Shown here in pieces: positions 37,570-45,812 of a DNA stretch of 64,000 nt. The stretch comes from Roseateles depolymerans (lineage in GTDB: Bacteria; Pseudomonadota; Gammaproteobacteria; Burkholderiales; Burkholderiaceae_C), in the NCBI GenBank assembly GCA_003241055.1, contig QFOD01000001.1:310001-374000 (forward strand), given 5' to 3'. The first letter of the stretch is position 1, and every line of letters starts with the position of its first letter. Below the pieces are notes generated by a model. It saw only the letters and a program-made list of their open reading frames with translations. It was not told where the DNA came from and did not search any database. The translations under genes and the position numbers were made by a program.

Positions 37570-38238
37570 ATGTCCTCGTCCCGTACCGCCTCTTCCTCGT
37601 CCGCCAGCCCGCAGCGAGGCGTGCTGACGCAATGGGAAGATGCCAAGGGCTATGGCTTCGTGACGCCTGAGGGTGCCGGCCCCACGGGGCGGGTGTTCAT
37701 CCACATCAAGGCCTTCGGGCTGCGCCCGCGCCGGCCCTTCGTGGGCGAGCGCCTGAGCTTCCGCGTGGGGCGCGATGCCCAGGGCAAGAGCCGGGCGATC
37801 GAGGTGAAAAGCCTGGAGCCGCGGCCGGCCGCGGCGCCGCCCGCATCACCCGCCGCCAAAGCCCGCAGGACGCCCGACGCCAGCCGTGTGCTGCTGCTGG
37901 TGCCGCTGTTTGCGCTGCTGGTGCTGGCCGTGCAGCTGGTGTGGGGCCTGCCGCACGGCCTGTGGGGCTTCTACAGTGCCATGAGCATGGCCAGCTTCAT
38001 CGTCTACTGGCTGGACAAGCGCGCGGCCCAGCAGGGCGGCTGGCGCGTGCCCGAGAAGACGCTGCACCTGCTGGCGCTCGCCTGCGGCTGGCCGGGCGCG
38101 CTGCTGGCCCAGCAGCTGCTGCGGCACAAGAGCGCCAAGCCGGAGTTCCTGCGGGTGTACTGGCTGATGGTGGCGTTGAACCTGTCGGTCTTCGTGCTGG
38201 TGTTCACGCCGCTGGGCACGCGCCTGCTGGCACGCTGA
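37570..38238 (+). CDS. Cold-shock domain plus DUF1294 membrane protein
   Basis: 222 residues from the ATG at 37570. The N-terminal region (about 15-80) is a cold-shock OB fold: GVLTQWEDAKGYGFVTPEG has the typical start and RNP-1-like KGYGFV. After a Pro/Ala linker come three or four membrane helices of DUF1294, with FYSAMSMASFIVYWLDKRAA and LALACGWPGALLAQQLLRHK. The fusion joins a putative RNA/DNA-binding module to a membrane domain of unknown role. It converges with and overlaps the hydratase gene by 35 bp. Confidence 0.92.
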   Translation: MSSSRTASSSSASPQRGVLTQWEDAKGYGFVTPEGAGPTGRVFIHIKAFGLRPRRPFVGERLSFRVGRDAQGKSRAIEVKSLEPRPAAAPPASPAAKARRTPDASRVLLLVPLFALLVLAVQLVWGLPHGLWGFYSAMSMASFIVYWLDKRAAQQGGWRVPEKTLHLLALACGWPGALLAQQLLRHKSAKPEFLRVYWLMVALNLSVFVLVFTPLGTRLLAR

Positions 38239-39025
38239 ACGCCACCTCGCCCAGCCCGGCCATCGTCAGTTTCAGCATGCCCCCCTCGGGTGCCAGCGCG
38301 TGCAGACCGGCCCAGGCGCCGGTGGTCACCACGGTCCCGGCGGGCACCACTCGTTCCTTGCGGGGCGGCGCTGGCATGGCCTGACCCTCTCGGGTCAGGT
38401 GTTGCAACCAGGCCGGCAGCACGCCGGCCGGGTCACCCAGCGAATGCCCACCGCGCCGGATGATCTTGGCCTGCCCCGGCAGGGCCAGGCACCAATCCAG
38501 CTGCGCCCAGTCCAACGGCCGCCACGGCTGCCAGGGCCCCAGCAGCAGGCCCGCGTTGGACTGGAAGTCCGCCATGCGCAGCAACGCCGGCGCGTCCAGC
38601 CCCTGTTGCCAGCGCGAGGCCACGCACTCCACGGCGATGCACATCGAATCCACCACCTCGGCCACGGCCAGCGGCCGCAGGGCGTCTTCGGCCGTGATGT
38701 CGCGCCCCAGCCGCAGCGCGACCTCCACCTCCACGCCCAACAGCGGCGTGTGTGGCGCAACGTCGCCGGGGTTCACCGGCGAATGGCTGAACGGCCCCTG
38801 CGGCCCGGCGCCGCCGGACTTCCAGCGCGTGCCTGCCCAGCCCAGCGCCGCCGCCACGCCGGCCTGCACGGCATAGGCGTCGGCTTCGGTCTGCACCGTC
38901 GCAGTCCACGCGGAGGCGTCCAAGAGGGTGCCGGTGGCGTGCGCGTGGGCCAAGGCCTTGACCAGTTCGGCGCTGGGCTGAATAAGGTTTGATGCGTGCG
39001 GAGCTTGGGGCCGGTTCTGGATCAT
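38204..39025 (-). CDS. 2-keto-4-pentenoate hydratase-like protein (FAH superfamily)
   Basis: 273 residues if started at the ATG at 39025; an in-frame ATG at 39067 would add 14 residues. I chose the shorter form because it better fits MhpD-type enzymes. Signature parts: GWAGTRWKSG, LGVEVEVALRLGRDI and EVVDSMCIAVECVASRW, with the Glu cluster that binds the metal. MhpD hydrates 2-hydroxypentadienoate in meta-cleavage pathways. The pathway is not encoded nearby, although a DODA-type dioxygenase lies 1 kb away. Confidence 0.88.
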   Translation of the reverse strand: MIQNRPQAPHASNLIQPSAELVKALAHAHATGTLLDASAWTATVQTEADAYAVQAGVAAALGWAGTRWKSGGAGPQGPFSHSPVNPGDVAPHTPLLGVEVEVALRLGRDITAEDALRPLAVAEVVDSMCIAVECVASRWQQGLDAPALLRMADFQSNAGLLLGPWQPWRPLDWAQLDWCLALPGQAKIIRRGGHSLGDPAGVLPAWLQHLTREGQAMPAPPRKERVVPAGTVVTTGAWAGLHALAPEGGMLKLTMAGLGEVAFSVPAGACPAA

Positions 39026-39107
39026 GGGGCGCTCTGGCTGTGCGTTGCACCGCAGTGTCGACGACATAGGCAGGGCCGGCCCGGTAAAGAAGGTGGGGCT
39101 GGAATGA

Positions 39108-39133
39108 GAAACACGCCCCGCAGGGCGTGTTTC
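39108..39133 (-). terminator. Terminator after the PEP-CTERM gene
   Basis: GAAACACGCCC and GGGCGTGTTTC form a perfect 11-bp stem with a 4-nt loop, just past the minus-strand PEP-CTERM gene. On the minus strand it is followed by a short TTTC. Confidence 0.7.
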
Positions 39134-39153
39134 CCGGTGACTGCGAGGTGTGC

Positions 39154-39897
39154 TCAGGTGCGACGGCGGGCGCTGATGGTCAGCCCCAGCAGTGCGACGC
39201 CGACGAGCGCCAGGCTGGCGGGCTCGGGCAAGGCGGTGCCCTCAACCTGAACGTTGAAGTCGGAGGCCTTGTCCCAGCCATTGCCCAGCGAGGTCCAGGT
39301 GCCCACGCCGCTCAACGACGAGCCGGCCAGGGTGGCGTACAGCATCTGGTCGTCGGCGCCGTCCTGCGGCGAGCCACTGCGGGCGGCATTCGACGCGTGC
39401 AGGAACGGAACGACGTAGCTGCCGCCGGTGCCGTCCAGGAAAAAGTCGAAGGTTTCGCCCGCAGCCAGCAGCACGTTCACGGCGAAGTCGATCTGGGACA
39501 GGCGGATGTCGCTGCCACCGTAGCCCTGATAGGTCGATGCGTCTGCATAGGTCGTTGTCGACGAGGTGAATGAGGTCGACACCAGGCCCAGGTCGCCCGA
39601 CGCGATCCCGCCGAGCAGGCGGGCTGAGGTGATGTCACCCACCACCCACAGCCTGATCGTGCTGATAGCCCAGGTCTGGCCGCTGCTGTTGGTGAAGCTG
39701 TCCCCCATGACCGTGTAGGACTGGTTGCTGGGGGCATCGCCTTCGACCCAGGCGACGTTCGAGCGATCGGCGCCCGCGACATTGTTCAGGTTGACCGTAG
39801 GCAGGCCCCGGTCGACCAGCAATGTCGGGTCAGCGTGCGCGCCGACCGCGCTCAGCGCGAGGAACAGAGAAGCAATGGCAACGCGGGATCGAGACAT
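39154..39897 (-). CDS. PEP-CTERM sorting-domain secreted protein
   Basis: 247 residues from the ATG at 39897; an earlier in-frame start at 39954 lacks support. An N-terminal signal peptide (MSRSRVAIASLFLAL... ending AHA) and a C-terminal PEP-CTERM (PEPASLALVGVALLGL then RRR) show it is exported and processed by an exosortase. The body is a Ser/Thr/Gly-rich beta protein with no recognised catalytic residues. Such proteins are often matrix-associated. A sigma-54 promoter lies upstream, consistent with known PEP-CTERM regulation. No exosortase gene is in the window. Confidence 0.94.
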   Translation of the reverse strand: MSRSRVAIASLFLALSAVGAHADPTLLVDRGLPTVNLNNVAGADRSNVAWVEGDAPSNQSYTVMGDSFTNSSGQTWAISTIRLWVVGDITSARLLGGIASGDLGLVSTSFTSSTTTYADASTYQGYGGSDIRLSQIDFAVNVLLAAGETFDFFLDGTGGSYVVPFLHASNAARSGSPQDGADDQMLYATLAGSSLSGVGTWTSLGNGWDKASDFNVQVEGTALPEPASLALVGVALLGLTISARRRT

Positions 39898-39957
39898 GGC
39901 GGGCCCTTTCGATGGTGAGCTTGATGGACATGCAAGCTTGACGATGCGGTCCATTAA

Positions 39958-39973
39958 GCAAACCGGGTGCCAA
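39958..39973 (-). promoter_or_regulatory. Sigma-54 promoter for the PEP-CTERM gene
   Basis: On the minus strand the sequence reads TTGGCACCCGGTTTGC: the -24 GG and -12 GC elements are exactly 10 bp apart, and the flanks match the consensus TGGCAC-N5-TTGC. It lies 61 bp upstream of the PEP-CTERM gene start. Confidence 0.75.
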
Positions 39974-40088
39974 GAGTAGAAACACTTTTTGTTTCAACTA
40001 CTTGCGCCGACCCTGTCGAATGTTGCTGCTGCAGCGTTTGCACAATGTAAAAAACGTCGACAGCTTTCTGAAAGCAACGGCGCTGGCC

Positions 40089-40883
40089 TCACCCAAACCT
40101 GAAACTCGACGCCGTGAGCCCGCCCAGGTAGTGGGTCTCGTGGTAGTTGCAGGTTGCCACCTCTCCCTCGGCGGCACCGGCGGCCACCATCAGCGGGAGC
40201 AGGTGTTCCTCGCGGGCATGGGCCAGGCGTGCGGCGGGCGCCTGGGCCCAGGCCTGCAGGCGCTCGGCGCGGCCTTCGGGCGAGGGCAGGGCCTGCTGCA
40301 GCCAGGCGTCGAAGGCGGCTGACGGGGCGTAGCCCTCGGAGCGGAACATCAGGCGCAGGTTGTGGAAGCTGAAGCCGCTGCCCAGGATCAGCACGCCCTC
40401 GTCGCGCAGTGGCGCCAGCGCGCGGCCGAGTGCCAGGTGTTCGGCCGGGTCCAGGCCGTGGCGCAGCGACAGCTGCACCACCGGGATGTCGGCCTTGGGA
40501 TACATCGGCTCCAGCGTGCAGAAGGCACCGTGGTCGAAGCCGCGCTGGGCGTTGGCGGCCGTGGGCAGGCCGGCGGCGGCGATCAGCGCCTGCACGCGTG
40601 CAGCCAGCGCCGGGTCGCCGGGGGCGGGATAGACCACCTCGTAGGTGTGAGGCGGGAAGCCGCCGTAGTCATAGAGCATGCCCGGATGCGGCGCGGTCAT
40701 CACCGTGTAGGCATCCTCCTCCCAGTGGGCCGACACCATCAGGATGGCCTTGGGCGCCTCGGGCAGCGTGGCGGGCAGGCCCTTCAGCGAGGCTTCGAGC
40801 TGCGCATGGGCCTGGCGGAAGTCGCCGTCCATGTAGGGCCAGGGGCCGCCGCCGTGGGAGAGGAAGAAGGTGGGCATTCTCAT
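40089..40883 (-). CDS. Class III extradiol ring-cleavage dioxygenase, DODA type
   Basis: 264 residues from the ATG at 40883 (or six bases later at 40877). The metal and active-site motifs of the DODA/YgiD family are present: FLSHGGGPWPYM, MVSAHWEE, GFDHGAF and GSGFSFHNL. Homologues perform extradiol cleavage of DOPA-like catechols. Length fits. It is divergent from the Wadjet-like operon 98 bp away; I infer no functional link. Confidence 0.93.
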   Translation of the reverse strand: MRMPTFFLSHGGGPWPYMDGDFRQAHAQLEASLKGLPATLPEAPKAILMVSAHWEEDAYTVMTAPHPGMLYDYGGFPPHTYEVVYPAPGDPALAARVQALIAAAGLPTAANAQRGFDHGAFCTLEPMYPKADIPVVQLSLRHGLDPAEHLALGRALAPLRDEGVLILGSGFSFHNLRLMFRSEGYAPSAAFDAWLQQALPSPEGRAERLQAWAQAPAARLAHAREEHLLPLMVAAGAAEGEVATCNYHETHYLGGLTASSFRFG

Positions 40884-40966
40884 GAGGCAGCAGCCTACGC
40901 CCGCGGCGCGGCGGCGGTATTCAAGCGGCTCGGCGGCAGCGCTCAAAGTGGCTGAATGGCAGCAGA

Positions 40967-40972
40967 GATAAT
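40967..40972 (+). promoter_or_regulatory. Possible -10 element just before the Wadjet-like operon
   Basis: GATAAT lies 9 bp before the ATG of the first gene, with a weak -35-like match (TCAAAG) 18 bp upstream. If real, the mRNA would be almost leaderless. No Shine-Dalgarno sequence is visible. Confidence 0.3.
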
Positions 40973-40981
40973 CCTTCGCCC

Positions 40982-42286
40982 ATGTCCGACCTTCGCCCCA
41001 CACCCTCTGACGATCCGCGCTCGCCCGACGAGTTCTTCCGCGACGGCGGTGCGCCCGTAGACTCCCTGCTGTGGTGGCAGCTGGACCGCCACGAGGCGCT
41101 GATGGGCGCGCAGCGTGCGCTGTTCGGCGGTGAGGCGGCCTGGGTGCGACTGCGGGTGTGGGTGTTCCTGGAGCTGATGGCGCTGCCGGCCGCGCGACTG
41201 GCCCGCGATGAGCTGAACCGGCACTTCCACCACGTCAAGGAAGACGCGCTGGAGACCGTGCTCAAGCGCTTGCGCGACGCCGGCCTGCTGCACTGGGAGG
41301 CCTCCACGCAGACCTATGCGATCACGCCGCTGGCGCAGTCGGTCGTGGGCATGCTGCAGCCGCTGACGGCCGATACCGCAGGCTCCGACGACGACCTCGC
41401 CGCCCTGCTGGCCGGCGTGGCCGGGGCCCACCAGCTGGGCCTGCTGGAGCCCCAGCAGCTCAACATGCTGCAGGCCCAACTGGCGCGGCTGCGCGAGGAG
41501 TTTGCCGACGCGATGGCCAGCGGCAGCGAGTTCGAGCTGCGTCGCGCCAATGCCCGCTTCGAGCGCGCGATGGCGCTGGTCGACAGGGCCAGCGACGCGG
41601 TCAAGGCCATCATCGAGCAGGCCCAGGCCAGCGGCCATGCGCGGCTGGAGCGGCTGGCGCGCGACCTCGCCAGCGCCCAGGCCAGCCTGCTCGTCATGGC
41701 CAGCCAGTTCAACCGCGCGCTGCAGCAGGCCGACCGCCAGCGCGTGACGCTGGGCTCTACCGGTGTGACAAGCACCGACCTGCGCCAGTGGCTGCAGCGC
41801 AAGGCGACGGACAGCGACCTGCATCTGCTGCTGGGCGATGCGTTGTCGACCTCGGTGCAGCCCGTGATGGTGGCCGGGCAGGAGCTGGTGGATGGCGCCG
41901 AGGCCGAGTTCGAGCGCGACCGGCCCAAGCCCGCCGACGTGGCCGGCCTGCCAGCCGCACGCTCGGCGCCCGATGGCCGGCTGGAGGTGTTGAGCCTGCC
42001 GGCCGAGTTGGGCGCGCTGCAGGCGCTGCTGAACGGCTGGACGGCCGAGGGCCGCGGCGCGCAGCCGGTGGCGCCGGCCGTGCTGGGCGGCAGCTATGCG
42101 TCCGCGGCCTATCGTGCGCAGCTGCTGCCGCTGCTGGGCGACCCGCAGGCCCGCCACCTCAAGGGCGCCACCGGCGACATGGCCCGCCAGCCCTGGCGGG
42201 TGCGCTGGAGCGCCGAGCAGGGCGAGACCGATGACCCGTTCGTGGCCTGGATGAGCCGCGGCGATCTGCTGAACGAGACCGAATGA
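40982..42286 (+). CDS. Kleisin-like subunit of a Wadjet/Mks SMC system (JetA/MksF-like)
   Basis: 434 residues. An N-terminal winged-helix-like region (about 15-115) contains LLWWQLDRHEALMGAQRALF and EDALETVLKRLRDAGLLHW. A long alpha-helical middle (about 150-300) with coiled-coil character follows, then a C-terminal domain ending WMSRGDLLNETE. I recognise it by position and architecture rather than strong sequence identity: first in a four-gene array with MukE-like, SMC and Toprim proteins. It lacks the features of the classic DUF3375 JetA that I know, so the subtype is uncertain. Its stop overlaps the next start (ATGA). Confidence 0.7.
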   Translation: MSDLRPTPSDDPRSPDEFFRDGGAPVDSLLWWQLDRHEALMGAQRALFGGEAAWVRLRVWVFLELMALPAARLARDELNRHFHHVKEDALETVLKRLRDAGLLHWEASTQTYAITPLAQSVVGMLQPLTADTAGSDDDLAALLAGVAGAHQLGLLEPQQLNMLQAQLARLREEFADAMASGSEFELRRANARFERAMALVDRASDAVKAIIEQAQASGHARLERLARDLASAQASLLVMASQFNRALQQADRQRVTLGSTGVTSTDLRQWLQRKATDSDLHLLLGDALSTSVQPVMVAGQELVDGAEAEFERDRPKPADVAGLPAARSAPDGRLEVLSLPAELGALQALLNGWTAEGRGAQPVAPAVLGGSYASAAYRAQLLPLLGDPQARHLKGATGDMARQPWRVRWSAEQGETDDPFVAWMSRGDLLNETE

Positions 42287-42996
42287 ACGCTTTGGACGAT
42301 GCCGCCAGCCTGGCGGCCCAGTTGCTGGCCCGCCGCTGGCTGCCGCGCACCCACCCGCTGGTCAAGCGGGCGCTGATCGATGCCGACCTGTGGGCCGCCG
42401 TCACCGCACGGCTGGCCGGTGTGGGGCTCAAGCTCGTGGACAACGTCTACGCCGAGCATGTATCGGTCGCGCTGCTGCGCCCGGCCGAGAGTGCGGTGTT
42501 CGGCGAGTCGGGCCTGGCCGCCAACAACAACCTGGAACTCCCGCGCGACGGTGTGTCGCTGCTGGTGGTGCTGTGGAGCCTGATCGTGCTGCCCAAGCGC
42601 CAGCGCCAGCTCAACCGCGCCGATGCCGACGGTGACCAGCAGGGCGAGATGTTCGCTGCCGACAAGCCGCTGCCCAGCAGCCCCAGCGTGTCGCCGCTGC
42701 TGAGCTACCGCAGCCTGCTGGCTGACTTCGGTGACCAGCTCGGCAAGAAGGTGCGGCTGGACGGCAACCTGAAGCTGCTGGAGCGCCACGGCTTCATCAC
42801 ACGGCGCGGCGAGGACATCGCCGAGGGGCCGCTGCTGGACCTGCTGCTGGACTACGACCAGCTCGCGCCGCGCATCCTCGACGGCGCGCTGGCCGACGTG
42901 CTGGCCCGTGCGACCGATGCCGTCGCCGGCCCGGCCCTTGCCGAGATCCAGGCCGACCGCCAGGAACAAGAAGAACCCGCTGACGACGCCGCCTGA
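42283..42996 (+). CDS. MukE-like subunit of the SMC system (JetB/MksE-like)
   Basis: 237 residues. The predicted fold is tandem winged-helix-like, with DNVYAEHVSVALLRP and SLLVVLWSLIVLPKRQ and a later FGDQLGKKVRLDGNLKLLERHGFITRRGED strand-helix region (read in parts). In MukBEF-type complexes this subunit binds the kleisin and regulates the SMC heads. The assignment rests on size, position and helical pattern. The start overlaps the first gene and the stop overlaps the SMC start, so stoichiometric translation is likely. Confidence 0.7.
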   Translation: MNALDDAASLAAQLLARRWLPRTHPLVKRALIDADLWAAVTARLAGVGLKLVDNVYAEHVSVALLRPAESAVFGESGLAANNNLELPRDGVSLLVVLWSLIVLPKRQRQLNRADADGDQQGEMFAADKPLPSSPSVSPLLSYRSLLADFGDQLGKKVRLDGNLKLLERHGFITRRGEDIAEGPLLDLLLDYDQLAPRILDGALADVLARATDAVAGPALAEIQADRQEQEEPADDAA

Positions 42997-45812
42997 TGTT
43001 CCACCTCCAAACCCTAGAACTGCTGCACTGGGACTACTGCCAGCGCGTCACGCTGCCGTTGGACGGCAACATCATCACCATCGCCGGCCCCAACGGCTCG
43101 GGCAAGACCACGCTGCTGGACGCGCTGCGCACGCTGCTGGGCCTGGAGTGCTCGGGTGGCCGGACCTTCCGCACCTATGCCCGCCACGCCAATGCCGAGA
43201 CGGCCTGGCTGCGCGCGCTGGTGGACAACCGACCGCGTGGCCGGCAGAACAGCAGCCGGCCGTTCGCCAGCTCCTTGATCTATGCCGACCAGGTCACGCT
43301 GGCCTGCCGCATCGAGCGCCAGGGCGGTGACTGGGTGCGGCGCTATGCCATCGTCGAGGGCGTCGTCGAGATCGAGCAGCTGGCCGAGAAGAGCGACCGC
43401 GACTGGCTGGGCATCGAGGCCTGGAGAAAACGACTTGAGGCGGCAGGATTGACGCGCGCCATCGGCCGCGTGCTGGCGCTGGAGCAGGGCCAGACCGACC
43501 GGCTGTGCGAGCTTTCAGCCAAGGAGCTGCTGCGCCTGGTGTTCGAGGTGTTCGGCGACCAGGAGGTGCTGGACCGCTACGAGCAGGCGCGCAGCCACCA
43601 GCAGCAACTGGCCAAGGAGGTGCAGGCCGCCGAGGGCGAGCTGGCGCGCACGCAGGCGCAGCTGGCCGAGCTTGCCAACCGCGTGACCAGCTACCGCCAG
43701 TGGCAGCTCAAGATCCAGGAGCGCGAGCGCCTGTCCACCGAGGTGCTGCCGGTGTTGCAGTGGGGCGAAGCCCGCGAGCGGCTGGCCCGCGAGGGGCGCG
43801 AGCTGCACCGCGCACGCCTTTTCGCTGCCGCGGATGCGCGGGCCATGTCGGCCAAGCGGGCCGGCCTGCATGAGCTGTTCCGTGAACACGAGGCCACCAA
43901 GGCGCGGCTGGTCGCGCTGGAAGGCGAGAAACGTGAGACCCGCGCCGCGTTCGAGCAGGCCCGGGAGGCTGAGAAGCCGGTAGAGCAGACCGTCAAGCGC
44001 GAGGATGAGCTGCGTGCGCTGGCCGACGTGGAGGCCGATGCGGCCGCACTGGCCGCCCGCACGCAGCAACTGGCCGCCGACAAGGACCGGCTGCGTGGCG
44101 AATACACCCGCGCCGATGACAAGCTGCGCCATGTGCAGGGGCTGCTGGCCGAGCTGAAGGACAAGCGCCTGCCGCCGCCGCCGCCCGAGGTGAGGCCGCT
44201 GCGCCAGGCGTTGGACGACGCCGGCATCGCCCACCATGTGGTGGCCGACAGCATCGACATCGCCGACGAGCGCTGGCGCGAGGCCGCCGAGGGCGTGTTG
44301 CGGGGCTCGCGCTGGGTGGTGGTGCTGAAACACCGCAGCGACGAGGCCCGCGCTTTCGCGATCGCGGCCAAGCAGAAGTACCGCCACTACGTCGTCTCCG
44401 ACGCTGCGCCGGTGCCGCCCGCCCGGGCGGGCTCGCTGCTGGCCGCGCTCAAGGTCAGCGCACCGCTGCCGACCTGGCTGGCCCGCCAGCTCGACGGCAT
44501 ACGCTGTGTCGCCAGCACGGAAGAGGGCAGTGGCGCGGGGGGCGAATGGATCACGCCCGACGCCTACTACCGCGACGGCCGCGGTGGCCGCAGCGTGGCC
44601 ATCCCGGCATCCGACCATCAGTTCGGCGCCAACGCCGTGGCCGGCCGGCGTGCGTCGCTGGAGGCCGAGCTGGCCCGCATCGACGCCGAGCTGACCCGTG
44701 TCGCCAAGGCCCAGGCCGAGGTGGACCGCCAGCTCAAGGATGCCCAGCGCGCTGCCCAGGGCCACAAGGCAGCAATGGAGCTCTCTGAGCGCGCCGACGA
44801 GTTCGCCGAGGCCCGCGCGCGCCTGCCCGCGCTCAAGCAGGCCCGCGCCGAGGCGTCCACCCGCATGACGACGGTGGAGGCCGAGCACGAGCGCTTGCTG
44901 AAGGCCTCCGGCGTGCACGAGCAGAACTACGAGCGCGCCCAGCGTGAGCTGGCCGACGGCGAGGAGCGGCAGGCCCGCACGGCGCGCGAGCACGCGGAGC
45001 GACGCAAGACGCTGCAGGCGGCGGCGCACACGTCGCGCGAGGCCGGTGCCAAGTTCCCGCCGCGCTGGATCACGTCCATCGCGCTGACCGCGCTGAAGAA
45101 CGAGTTCGAGAACGCCCGCCAGGCCGAGATCCGTGCCCACCATGTGGACCAGGAGCTGGAGAAGGGCGTCTGGGAGACCGACGCCACGGTGCTGGACCGC
45201 CATGTGCGCATGACCCAGCAGGTGCGCGACGAGGAGGAGCAGCTCTCCAACCGCAAGGCCAGCAATGCGCTGGCCGCCACCGCCGCCGGCAATGCGCGCG
45301 AGCGCTACATCGACGTGCTGCGCGCCACCGTGCGCCGCTACAAGAAGAACGTGGCCGAGCTGGGCGAACTGGCCGGCGTGGCCGCCGAGGCCGTGCTGCC
45401 CCACCTGGACAACGACGACACCGTGCTGGCCCAGGCTGGTCTGCAGGTGAAGTTCAACTTCGACGGCAAGGGCGAGGTGGGCCTCAACGACGGCGAGGCC
45501 TCGGGCGGCCAGCAGGTGCTCAAGAGCCTGATCCTGCTGGTGGGCCTGATGAAGGACGACGAGACGCCTGGCGGCTTTGTGTTCATCGACGAGCCCTTCG
45601 CCCACCTGGATGTGCGCAACATCCAGCTGGTGGGTCATTTCCTGCGCAGCACCCGCGCGCAATACCTGCTGACCACGCCGATCACGCACAACGTCGAGGT
45701 CTTCGAGCCCAGCGAGATCACGCTGGTGACCAGCAAGAAGCCGCGTGGCGAACGCTGGGCGCCGCCCATTGCGGTGCTGGCGCGCCGGCCCGAGGTCAGT
45801 GAATACGCGTGA
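42996..45812 (+). CDS. SMC-like ATPase of the Wadjet/Mks system (JetC/MksB-like)
   Basis: 938 residues. The Walker A GPNGSGKTT at 31-39, the ABC signature SGGQQ at 836-840 and Walker B FVFIDEP near 861-867 form an ABC/SMC head. Two long coiled-coil arms (about 200-390 and 570-780) flank a hinge-like domain (about 395-565) starting at a proline cluster and containing IDIADERWREAAEGVLRG, a segment I associate with the hinge of JetC/COG4913 proteins. It is shorter than typical JetC or MukB. It would load onto and extrude DNA. Confidence 0.9.
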   Translation: MFHLQTLELLHWDYCQRVTLPLDGNIITIAGPNGSGKTTLLDALRTLLGLECSGGRTFRTYARHANAETAWLRALVDNRPRGRQNSSRPFASSLIYADQVTLACRIERQGGDWVRRYAIVEGVVEIEQLAEKSDRDWLGIEAWRKRLEAAGLTRAIGRVLALEQGQTDRLCELSAKELLRLVFEVFGDQEVLDRYEQARSHQQQLAKEVQAAEGELARTQAQLAELANRVTSYRQWQLKIQERERLSTEVLPVLQWGEARERLAREGRELHRARLFAAADARAMSAKRAGLHELFREHEATKARLVALEGEKRETRAAFEQAREAEKPVEQTVKREDELRALADVEADAAALAARTQQLAADKDRLRGEYTRADDKLRHVQGLLAELKDKRLPPPPPEVRPLRQALDDAGIAHHVVADSIDIADERWREAAEGVLRGSRWVVVLKHRSDEARAFAIAAKQKYRHYVVSDAAPVPPARAGSLLAALKVSAPLPTWLARQLDGIRCVASTEEGSGAGGEWITPDAYYRDGRGGRSVAIPASDHQFGANAVAGRRASLEAELARIDAELTRVAKAQAEVDRQLKDAQRAAQGHKAAMELSERADEFAEARARLPALKQARAEASTRMTTVEAEHERLLKASGVHEQNYERAQRELADGEERQARTAREHAERRKTLQAAAHTSREAGAKFPPRWITSIALTALKNEFENARQAEIRAHHVDQELEKGVWETDATVLDRHVRMTQQVRDEEEQLSNRKASNALAATAAGNARERYIDVLRATVRRYKKNVAELGELAGVAAEAVLPHLDNDDTVLAQAGLQVKFNFDGKGEVGLNDGEASGGQQVLKSLILLVGLMKDDETPGGFVFIDEPFAHLDVRNIQLVGHFLRSTRAQYLLTTPITHNVEVFEPSEITLVTSKKPRGERWAPPIAVLARRPEVSEYA

